Of a stretch of 64,000 nt of DNA, positions 1-11,700 are shown in pieces. The notes below the pieces were generated by a model, which did not search any database, was not told the DNA's origin, and worked only from the letters and a program-made list of their open reading frames with translations. The DNA lies in assembly GCA_020796225.1 (NCBI GenBank), contig CM036765.1:5428805-5492804 (forward strand). Reading direction: 5' to 3'. The DNA is from Arion vulgaris (lineage: Eukaryota > Mollusca > Gastropoda > Stylommatophora > Arionidae). The position numbers and the translations under genes are program-made. The stretch's first letter is position 1; each line of letters begins with the position of its first letter.

Positions 1-1923
1 CCAAAATTGATGTCCAAAATAATGACAGCATGTCAAATTTGAACTTCACTATCACTAGCGGTAATAATGGCAATAACTTTACTATCGACGAGAAATCAGG
101 AGTTGTGTATCTTACGTATGCCCTGGATAGAGAAAGTGCTGATACTATGAATATTGGTATTCTAGTGATTAACGCAATTGGGAAGACTAACACCACGTCG
201 CTAGTAATAACGATTACAGATGTCAACGATTGTGATCCAGTTTTTAATCCGGACAATATTGTTATCACCGTTCCACATGGCACCGGAGCTGGCACCGGAG
301 CTGGCACCAACTTGGTCACACTATCTGTGACAGACCTCGATAGTGGCGTCAACAAGGACTTGACATTGTCCATCATATCAGGTGATACCTATGGAGAGTT
401 TATTATGAGTGGAAATATACTGCAGACTGTATCATCATTGAGCTATAATATTCACCACACAATCTCACTGATAATCCAGGCAGTCGATCATGGTGTTCCT
501 TCAAGAAATTCCACAGCTTACGTTACAATTTTAATCACACCAGAGCTGATGCTTCCATGTTTTGTTCCCAACACAGATTCCATTTCAGTTGAAGAAACCC
601 GCACCCCAGGAAGTCTGTTGTATGACGCAGACGCAACTAAATGTGGAGCGACAGAGCCATCCCAAACAACTCCTGGCGATTTGCTTTATTTATTAACCGG
701 CGGAGATTCTAGTAAATTCTATGTTGAACTTCATATTGGAAAGGTACAACTTGTTGGAAGTCTAAATTACTCAACAAATACAGCATACAGCCTAACGATC
801 ACAGCTTCTAATAAGTATAATGCTTCATTAAATGCAAACTTTACTTTAACGATTAGAGTTACACAAATCAACAGGTATGATCCAATTTTTTCCACGGAAG
901 TTTATACTTGGATCATCAACGAAGACGCTTCTTTGGGAACAGCTGCTGGACGTGTTACAGCTGCAGATAAAGATCCTGGACTTTTTGGAAGCTTGAGATA
1001 TTCTATTGAGTCAAATCAAAACTTTCAAATTAATCCACTCACTGGTGTTGTTAATCTTACTAGTGTGTTGGAATATTCAATTGCTAAAAGTTACAGCCTC
1101 GTTGTCATGGCTACAGACAATGCCGGAATAAATAGTAGAAATGGCTTTGCTTTGGTTGTAATAAATGTTCACGATATGAACAATCACGCACCAGTCTTCC
1201 CTAACACATCTGTCGAAATGACAGTTTCTGAAAATTTCCAAGTTGGAACTGTCTTTCAAATAGTTTTTGCTGAAGATCTGGACTCTGGAGATAATGGAAC
1301 TGTGCAGTACTCAATCATATCAGGTAATCCAAGCGGAATATTTAATATTGATTCTAAAACTGGAGCGTTGTCCCTGAAATCTAGCCTTGATTTTGAAAGT
1401 TCACGTCAGTATATTATTGTTGTTCAAGGACAAGATGGAGGCACACCGCCATTAGTTGGTACTAAGGTTGTGACCATCAATGTAGCTGACGAGAATGATA
1501 ACAAACCATTGTTTACAACGTCCAGACTAGAAACTACGATCAAAAGTGATACGGCGATTTTGACTTCAATTTGTCAAGTCCAAGCTTCAGACAGAGACAG
1601 TGGAAGTAATGGAATATTTGATTACATTATCAAAGCGGTAACGATAACCATTTGTTCAGCATTGATACTGTAAAAGGTGTAATACTAACATCAGCTTCTC
1701 TAGAAGTGGTAAATAGTTTCTACACGCTGATAGTAGAGGCCGTTGACCATGGAAAACCCCAACTGACTGGAACTACAACTGTTGCCATTACTGTGCAACC
1801 GGTTCAGAGTCCCGGACAAGCAAACTACAACTTTAGCGTTTTGGAGAACCAAAGTATTGGAACACTTGTAGGAACCATACCAAAAGATACTTCGCTAAAC
1901 ACCATTACCAGTTATATCATAAG
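1..1923 (+). CDS. Cadherin exon 1 of window (partial), most of the cadherin repeats
   Basis: Open from the window edge (codons from base 3) to the donor AAG|GTAAGT. Repeat boundaries are visible at DVNDCDPVF (about 219-245), LITPELMLPCF (about 532-560), VTQINRYDPIF (about 860-890), VHDMNNHAPVF (about 1170-1200), ADENDNKPLF (about 1486-1512) and TVQPVQSPGQANYNF (about 1790-1835). The frame shifts by one base in the A-run at 1632-1635: reading moves from codons starting at 1632 to codons starting at 1634, as if one A were missing. Both sides are good cadherin sequence (SGSNGIFDYIIK before, FSIDTVKGVIL after), so this is a sequencing or assembly error or a recent null mutation. A 12-base unit (ggcaccggagct) is repeated near 281-305. 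The exon ends two bases into a codon. Confidence 0.88.
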
Positions 1924-4900
1924 GTAAGTAAAAAGTCAATGTTTCGAATTCTTTGTCTTCTTTCTATAATTTTATTTTGCCTCACAGCGTTAGAATAGTA
2001 TTACTTGAGGTGACGTCACCTCGTTTAGACAAGGTAAGTATGAATCGTCTACATCCATCCTATTAAGATCCACGATTTAGTTCCTTTAAGATTGATTGTG
2101 TGTTTTTGTATGTTTCCTGAAGAAGACTTATAGTCGATAGTTTGGAGATTTGTTAGTTTTATCATTTTATTAATGATTTTTGCTTTCTGATGTGATACCA
2201 TACATACGTGTATTTATCCTTAAACCCCAATTTATTACTATCACCGCAGTCTCCCTCGGTTTTCTCCCGATCTGATCTGATCCGCTCCGACCAGATCAGA
2301 TTTGTAGGTTTTTGCACATCCTAGAATAGTATTATCGATATAAGGGAAGACTGCAGTAAAACTATGTCGCAATGGCGTTGATATAAGGGAAGACTGCAGT
2401 AAAACTATGTCGCAATGGCGTTGATATAAGAGAAGACTGCAGTAAAACTATGTCGCAATGGCGTTGATATAAGGAAGACTGCAGTAAAACTTGCGCAATG
2501 ACGTTGATATAAGGAAGACTGCAGTAAAACTATGTCGATGGCGTTGATTATGGAAGACCAGTAACATGTCGCAATGGCGTTGTATCCAGGAAGACTGCAG
2601 TAAATTTCGCAATGGCGTTGATATAGAAGACCGCAGTAAACTATGTCGCAATGGCGTTGATATACGGAAGCTGCAGTAACTATGTCGCAATGGCGTTGAT
2701 ATAGAAGACTGCAGAACTATGTCGCAATGGGTTGATATGGAAGACTGCAGTAAAACTATGTCGCAATGGCGTTGATATAAGGGAAGACTGCAGTAAAACT
2801 ATGTCGCAATGGCGTTGATATAAGGGAAGACTGCAGTAAAACTATGTCGCAATTGCGAATCACTTAAAAACAAAGTAGGCCTACTGTGATTTTACAAAAT
2901 ACAAAAACAATAACAATACTCAGCAACGTATCGATCCTTCCCATATATCGATAATACTATTCGCTATTTTGCTGCAACTATTCGTCGTGACGTAGTTAAG
3001 TTAGATTTAATTGTTATATTTGTTGTATATTTATCAGTTTTAGTGGTGTCTGTGGCTTAGGGGTTAGTGACTCGATCTATTAGCCCCGACGTTCTGAGTT
3101 CGAATCACGATGCGGATAGTTTGGTTGCAAAGTGTTAGGCTTGAATTTTAACAAAGGACGATGGCACCACCCGTTCAGAAAGCAATGGAAAACTACTGAG
3201 CGTAATAATGCCTAGAAAAATCACAAACAGCGTTAAAAGCTGGGGTTGATTCGCAAAGTCCTGTAAAGGATATATAATTAACTTTTTTTTATCAGTTTCA
3301 GTTTGGAATATCTTCATTGCACTCCAAAAATGTCGATAGGTGCTCCGATCTCCTTAATATCTCCAACAGCGTCCAGCGACTGACCATACCAGTTCGATTT
3401 TGATTGACGAGCCTACTCACGTACCTGTTATGCTGTTCGCTTTTTGCTACTCCAATCTTCAAACTCAACTCCTGCAATCTAGTAGTTGACGTGGATTGGT
3501 TTAAATGAAAATTTTCTTTGCGGCCACACTCTATGATGGCGCTTAAAATGTCAGCTCTATTCATTGGCTGGCCGTCTGATATGGTGGCAGTGCCTGACTG
3601 CTCTCTCACTGCCAATGACACCCATGTGTCCATGAACGAAAAGAAGTGTGATTTTGCAAATTGTTGACGCTTGTAGTGATTCGTCCATGCCTGCGCACCG
3701 AACCAGCCTGCACCTTGCGGATCATACTCAATGAATCACTCAGAATGTACGCATGAGTGTAATTTGTGTATTTATATTTCCCATTAGTTACAGATTTTCA
3801 TTTTAGGACCGTTAGGAATTTATTGTCTGATTCTATATGTGTTGTACCGGTAACGAAGTGAAATCATTCACTTCTTTTGTATCCTTTGCTTGATAAAGGC
3901 CTTTTGGTCGAAACGTTGCAGTGTATTGTTATTGTTTTTGTATTTTGTAAAACTACGATACTTTGTTTTTATGTGTTTCGTCAGCGTTAGAATAAGAGAT
4001 TTCTAGAACGGGCTCTTGTGGGCGCTTCGTTCATGATGTTTTTCACTGCTTTTATTATTTATGTGAAATTTGTTTTTTATTAAGAAATTGCATTCTTAAT
4101 GCATTGAGATAGAGTTTCCGAACAGAGGAGTTTCAGGATTGTAAATTCCACTCGCTGACTAGATTGAGAGAGATGTGTGTTGATATTGGTACAGCCCGAT
4201 AGAACGACATACCAAATATTCAAACACAAATTGATTAATCAATATCGGACTGGCGTATTGGGTCGCTGGACGCTGCTGGATTTGTTGAGGCGGAGATCAC
4301 AGCACCCATGGACATGTCCAGAGTGCTATGTTGATAGCCCTCATAAAACTGATAACTTATAACTTATTTATGTACTGCAATATTTGCCTGGACGACCATT
4401 TGTCGTGTATCCTTTCTATCATAGTAACATTTCCCTTTGATTTGCACTAATGCTTTGATTTTCACTAATGCTGATTTGACATAATTTTTGTCTCTTGTTT
4501 TGAAGTTCAATGTTTGATTGACAATGTTGATTTGCACTAATGCTTTGATTTGCACTAATGCTTTGATTTGCACTAATGCTTTGATTTGCACTAATGCTTT
4601 GATTTGCACTAATGCTTTGATTTGCACTAATGCTTTGATTTGCACTAATGCTTTGATTTGCACTAATGCTTTGATTTGCACTAATGCTTTGATTTGCACT
4701 AATGCTTTGATTTGCACTAATGCTTTGATTTGCACTAATGCTTTGATTTGCACTAATGCTTTGATTTGCACTAATGCTTTGATTTGCACTAATGCTTTGA
4801 TTTGCACTAATGCTTTGATTTGCACTAATGCTTTGATTTGCACTAATGCTTTGATTTGCACTAATGCTTTGATTTGCACTAATGCTTTGATTTGCACTAA

Positions 4901-7900
4901 TGCTTTGATTTGCACTAATGCTTTGATTTGCACTAATGCTTTGATTTGCACTAATGCTTTGATTTGCACTAATGCTTTGATTTGCACTAATGCTTTGATT
5001 TGCACTAATGCTTTGATTTGCACTAATGCTTTGATTTGCACTAATGCTTTGATTTGCACTAATGCTTTGATTTGCACTAATGCTTTGATTTGCACTAATG
5101 CTTTGATTTGCACTAATGCTTTGATTTGCACTAATGCTTTGATTTGCACTAATGCTTTGATTTGCACTAATGCTTTGATTTGCACTAATGCTTTGATTTG
5201 CACTAATGCTTTGATTTGCACTAATGCTTTGATTTGCACTAATGCTTTGATTTGCACTAATGCTTTGATTTGCACTAATGCTTTGATTTGCACTAATGCT
5301 TTGATTTGCACTAATGCTTTGATTTGCACTAATGCTTTGATTTTCCGCTTATGTGGTTGAACCATTTAATTTTCTGTCTCTTGATGAAGTTCAGTAATAT
5401 GAGAACAATGATTTTTGTGTGTAAGAACCCAGAGGAAGCAAGGAAGCCAATGAATATGATCAATAAATAGACAGTGTACAAAATATTAGAAGCTTCCGAT
5501 AAAGAAATTCCAAATACAGGATTCGAACAACCTACCATTATGTTCAATACGAGCATTCTTACCCAAAAAGGAAGTTCAGTATTGATGTTTCACCCCCTTT
5601 CTTTCTGAAGTCTTCATTTTTAAACTGTTCTTTTCGTGATACATCCAACATACCTCCTCTTTGTCGTGACTAGTTTTTATTCTGTAGTTTGATGTTACCG
5701 TACAGGTTTGGCATTGATAGCCCTTCTTATATTATATTAAATAATTCTTATGTTATATTAAATAATTCTTATATTATATTAAATAATTATTATGTTATAT
5801 TAAATAATTCTTATGTTATATTAAATAATTTATAGATTATATTAAATAATTCTTATGTTATATTAAATAATTCTTATATTATATTAAATAATTCTTATAT
5901 TATATTAAATAATTCTTTTATTATATTAAATAATTCTTATGTTATATTAAATAATTCTTATGTTATATTAAATAATTTATAGATTATATTAAATAATTCT
6001 TATGTTATATTAAATAATTCTTATATTATATTAAATAATTCTTATATTATATTAAATAATTCTTATATTATATTAAATAATTCTTATGTTATATTAAATA
6101 ATTCTTATATTATATTAAATAATTCTTATATTATATTAAATAATTCTTATATTATATTAAATAATTCTTATGTTATATTAAATAATTCTTATGTTATATT
6201 AAATAATTCTTATATTATATTAAATAATTCTTATGTTATATTAAATAATTCTTATTTATATATAAATAATTCTTATATTATATTAAATAATTCTTATGTT
6301 ATATTAAATAATTCTTATGTTATATTAAATAATTCTTATATTATATTAAATAATTCTTATATTATATTAAATAATTCTTATATTATATTAAATAATTCTT
6401 ATATTATATTAAATAATTCTTATGTTATATTAAATAATTTATACATTATATAATTAAATTATTAAAATACTAAATTTTCTTCTTCTAACATTCCATATCG
6501 ACCACTTGTTAACCACTCTTTGTGATTTGTATGTGATCTGAGCCTAAGATCTTCTTCTTCTAACATTCTATATCGACCACTTGTTAACCACTCTTTGTGA
6601 TTTGTATGTGATCTGAGCCTAAGATCTTCTTCTTCTAACATTCTATATCGACCACTTGTTAACCACTCTTTGTGATTTGTATGTGATCTGAGCCTAAGAT
6701 CTTCTTCTTCTAACATTCTATATCGACCACTTGTTAACCACTCTTTGTGATTTGTATGTGATCTGAGCCTAAGATCTTCTTCTTCTAACATTCTATATCG
6801 ACCACTTGTTAACCACTCTTTGTGATTTGTATGTGATCTGAGCCTAAGATCTTCTTCTTCTAACATTCCATATCGACCACTTGTTAACCACTCTTTGTGA
6901 TTTGTATGTGATCTGAGCCTAAGATCTTCTTCTTCTAACATTCCATATCGACCACTTGTTAACCACTCTTTGTGATTTGTATGTGATCTGAGCCTAAGAT
7001 CTTCTTCTTCTAACATTCCATATCGACCACTTGTTAACCACTCTTTGTGATTTGTATGTGATCTGAGCCTAAGATCGATTGTACGTTATGCATGTTATGC
7101 GCCTACAAGTAGGCCAGCACATCCGATTCCTGCGACGCCTTTTATTTACTAGGATAGCTTCCCAAAGCCCCTACCTCAGTCGCCTCTTACGACATGCAAT
7201 GTAGGTCGGAGTGTTACTATTCATTATCCAACTTGCGAGCACACAAGGGGCGATAATATATGAAATTATTCATTGCATTTTTAAAGAATATAACAATCAA
7301 AATCATCATCATGTGCTGTTTCTGTTGGCATCGAAGATTAAAGATATTTAATGGAACGATGTGGGTTTTTTTTTTTTCCGATCCAGAAGCACTTGAGCTT
7401 TTCAGCTCTTCGGCTCTGTGCCATGGACATCGTAACCCTTCGGTTCGGTGCCACGAACACCGTGAATCTGGGGAATCTGTGGCGTTTTCTGCCTGCCCAC
7501 GGAATTGAACCCGTACACACAGAGGGCTAGTCACCCACAGTCCAACGCGCTACGAACACGCTGGGCACGCGGGCATGGGGTTTGTTTAAGGATAAGGTTC
7601 TAACCTTCCGCTTCAAAAGTATTCTGTTCGTTCCTTTTCGTGGAGTGACTGGAATATTTTCCAGTGCTCCATGATCTCAAAATAAGTGAAGTCGAGGTTC
7701 TAGTTATATCGGAAACGGACGATACAACGTAGGTCTCGTGTTCATGTTGATCAAGTAAAATAAACGTGACAAATAGATGAGTCGACTACAAATCCGCTGC
7801 CATTGAAGAAATTCATGATAACAAATTAAAATAACAAAATTTCTACCAAATGTTTCATCATATTCAAAATTACGTACGACACCATTGCTGTAGCTACGGA

Positions 7901-8671
7901 TTTCGTGCACTGCCGCCGAGGTCTTCTTGAGTAAGAAAGAGATTGAAGCAAACATGTTTATTTATCAAAGTACAATGTTGACGGGTCCTACATATGCATC
8001 GATGTCAACTCTGGTAAGGAGATTAAGTCACGACTTGAGATGTCTTCAGCCGCTATGTCTCGGCTAAACGTGATATGGAAAATCAGTCTTCTTTCTTTTG
8101 TCCTTCTCTGCTTTTTTGCTGGGATATGGAAAATCAGTACTATGGCAAAAATCAATATCTACAGATCGCTGGTGCTATCCATTCTATTATACGGTTGTGA
8201 GAGCTGGACGCTCAATGCAGAACTGGAACGAAGAATACATGCTTTCGAGTATAAGTGTTACAGACGGATACTACGTATTAGTTATCTAGAACATAAGACG
8301 GATATTTATGTAAGAGACCACATAAACAACCTTGCATGTCGACAAGTACCACTCTTAACAATCGTGAAACGGCGTGAACTTGCATGGCTCGGGCATGTGA
8401 TGAGACATAACTCACTCTCTAAGACTATCATATAGGGAGGGAACAGTTGAGGGTTGAAGAAAGAAAGGAGGGCAGAGAAAATCCTGGTTTGACAACATCA
8501 AGAGCTGGTCGGGCAGAGTTTCTCCACACTCGCTCGAGGAGTTGAAGACAGAGATTCATGGCGTGCTTTTTATGCAGATGTCTCCGCAGTGACACCCCTA
8601 CGACCCTAATGGGTTATGGGCTTTATTATTATTATCATATAATGTTGACGATCCTATCAATCAATCAATTC

Positions 8672-8715
<44 letters not shown>

Positions 8716-11700
8716 CAATGAATATGAATGATAGTAGAAAACCATCAGCCCAAGAAATTAGCTTGAATGAAATGGTTGAATGAATGAAAGATAGAAATAT
8801 GAATACGTTAAACACACATATCATGCTCGTCCATCACAGGTGATGATGACTACACAAATTTTCATCCAAGGGGGATGGATGAAATAGTGACTTGCGCGAT
8901 GATATGGTTTAAAGTGAGAAAGAGTTGCACAGTTCGTCGATCTCACTCTCTCGCCCAATTCCTTCTGTGTCAATGGCAGACAAAGTCGAGACGGCTGGAG
9001 AAGGATCTGGGTGCAGCGGATGACCAGGGCGTTCTACGTGCCTGGCCGTGCTCACTACCCCGCAACGCGTTGCTAGCAGACGCCTTCTTGTCCGTTGAAC
9101 CAGAGTATAGTTTCTTCTCACAATCTGCCGAGTCCAGTCTTCACATGCAGGGTTGGATACACGGATTCACCGATTGGTTTAGTACTGAATCGGTTACCCG
9201 GTTTTAGTCGGCCTGTCACAGCCGTTGCCCGGGGGTGGCCGCTGTCGCATGCTGACAACTACTAGGAGCCACAGGCGTGAGCTGGAAGTCAGGTTTGGAC
9301 CAAAGGGGATGGGCCCTGAAAAGGGCGTGACAGCTATTCTCACCTGAGGTACTACAAATCCCTGACTCCCCAAATCCCCCAACACACATAATAGAAATAT
9401 GAATACGTTAAAGACACATATCAAAGGAAATGGAAGGCAAGACACAATATTATCATTTTTTTCACTCTCGTTTCTGCATTATTAAACGATTATTGACAAT
9501 TTATCATTTGAATCTAGAATGTCACCCAAAGAATTGGTTCATTGATATAACTGTCATTTTTATGAAAATGAAAATCGTGGCATAACCTTTACAGAAAGTC
9601 ACTATCAACCAAAGTAAGCGATTCGTTGATTTTCTAGGCACCACTTATACGTTCATTAGTTTGCGATTAGTTTTCTTAACGGTGATGTCTATTTTTACTG
9701 TTCATAAAAATCCCCATGAATAAATTGGCTTCCAAACTGCCCGACACGGTGTTTGAATCAGGTACTCTTGGGTTATGATCGAGCTCACTATTTCTAAGTC
9801 ATAGACGAAAACTATCATTGCATTTCGGTTCTTCTTCTTCTCTCTTCCACCATTTACTTCTTTATAGAAGTGTTGGGAGTGAAAAGTAGAGATCTTGTGT
9901 GTGTTTGTTCTTCTTCTTCTCTTCCCATTCTTCTTTATAGAAGTGTTGGGAGGAAAGTAGTGATCTTGTGGTGTTGTTCCTTTCAGCATTCTTTATAGAA
10001 GTGTTGGGAGTGAAAAGTAGTGATCTTGTCGGTGTTTGTTTTAAGGCACTTTGTAAGCTGATATTCACGTTCGTAAGGCTGTTCTTGATACCGTCGATCC
10101 ATCTTTTGCGTGGTCTTCCTCTTGCTTTGTACTCATTATATTTTTTCTATGTGGCTCTCTGTGGTAGGCGATACCAGGGCATTCTGGTCAGGTGTCCAAA
10201 CCATTTAATCTGCATTTCGGTTAAAAAAACACCAAAACAATAACACATTTTTGTAGTTTTATTAGTGGAGACAATGTTTATGTCTTTTTAAAAAAACTTC
10301 ATTGTTAAAAGTTTTTTTCAGAGGAGACAATATTCGTGTTATCTATTTAACTTCATTGTTGTTATTATTTGTATTTCACAGCGGAGGTAACTATGGGAAT
10401 GCGTTTGCAATCTCAAAAAACGCTAACCAAGACGGGGTTATCAGAACAAATATCTCCTTAGACCGAGAGACGTATGCGTACTATCAACTTCTGATCTCGG
10501 TGGTAACCATCTCTATCACTAGAGATATTACGGTGAGTTGATGTGTTTTTCACTGTTGACTTGCTTGAGTTATTTCTCTCCCTTCGCTCCTCGGGAACAT
10601 AGAGTATCAACAGTTGTTTCTCCCCTTCTCCTCGTCTCTTGTGACGTGACTACAAGCAGTCTCACTATCAAAATCATGACAGTAACTAAAGCGATGATCA
10701 GGCTAGAATCACAGACTGTTATCCATGCATGTTTTCTAAGTGATTCAGTGAGTATGCTCAGGAAGATGAAACAGGATGGGCTCGGAAACAATGAAATAGA
10801 GTCGCTGAGGAGATCATAGGCTGACAAGGATCAAGTAAGCCAGCACATACGATTTCTGCGAAGCTTTTTATTTACTAGTGTTGCTTCCTTAGGTCCCTAC
10901 CTCAGTCGCCTCTTACGACATGCCTGGCAGGTAGCAGTGTTACTATTATTTGCTTCCTTTTTAGGCTCCTGTAAAACACGGGCAGGCTCGGAGACAATCA
11001 TTGGAATCACTAGGGATATCTAAGCTGACAAAAAATAGTTTTATTTGTGTGCCAAGGCATGCAGGTGTAAGGGAAAATAAACGTGCCAATATGATTGCAG
11101 GTATGGCTGCTGTAAAAGAAGCGAGCAATGGACCAGGCTGATATTGTAAATTCCCATGGGAAAGAGGACGTGTATATGATTCTAGTAACAGGGGTTAATC
11201 TACAACACTAACCAGACTGCAATAATTCCAAGTCAAATGTGGTGTAGCTAGACAATAATACTATGCTGATACACAAAGAAGAATAGTAAACCAACAAAGA
11301 ACCAGCGTCTTTAGTCGCCAAACGATGACAGACATACTGAGGAGGAGATCGGAGCACTTATGAACTAATTGGTTTCATGTGCAGTGATGACGATCCACGA
11401 CTAAACTAAACCAAAACTTTTTCCGGTATCTAGCTGTTTTCTTTAATGCCTCCCATGATAGTCCAGCACCCAATAGTTACCGAAAGCATTTCATCTTGTT
11501 ACACATAATCCCAACACTGTGAGCTTGTAGTGATGCATCTCTTTCACCCCTTGTGACATATCTTGTTTCTTGCAGTGTCCTCACTTTCACATACTTTTAG
11601 GATGGGCTTCTGCTAAACCATAGATTCCCAAACATTTTCAGCCCACCGCCCATTTGCACAACCTAAACTTTGTAGCGCCCCTCACATTATAACAGTTTGC

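Larger units (their letters stand above)
1924..10381 (+). other. Cadherin intron 1, packed with repeats
   Basis: 8.5-kb intron with four large tandem arrays (43-, 18-, 21- and 75-bp units), LINE-R and LINE-T fragments, SINE-C, SINE-D, SINE-B and SINE-A copies. The region 1924-2323 has no array. It holds a 16-bp palindrome and a segment at 2117-2150 (cctgaagaagac, then tagtcgatagttt) resembling the element family described for 2324-2962. Confidence 0.8.

Noticed and set aside
1652..1927. Separate small gene with its own start at 1652
   Set aside because: It continues the cadherin repeat after the one-base slip; the ATG is an out-of-frame overlap product of that slip.
4364..5365. 333- and 280-residue frames made of IKALVQ / ALICTN repeats
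   Set aside because: Artefact of an 18-bp tandem array, open on both strands at the same place.
6462..7016. Repeat protein of 25-residue units (MLEEEDLRLRSHTNHKEWL...)
   Set aside because: It is the minus-strand reading of amplified SINE-A tail; the same sequence is non-coding in several other SINE copies.
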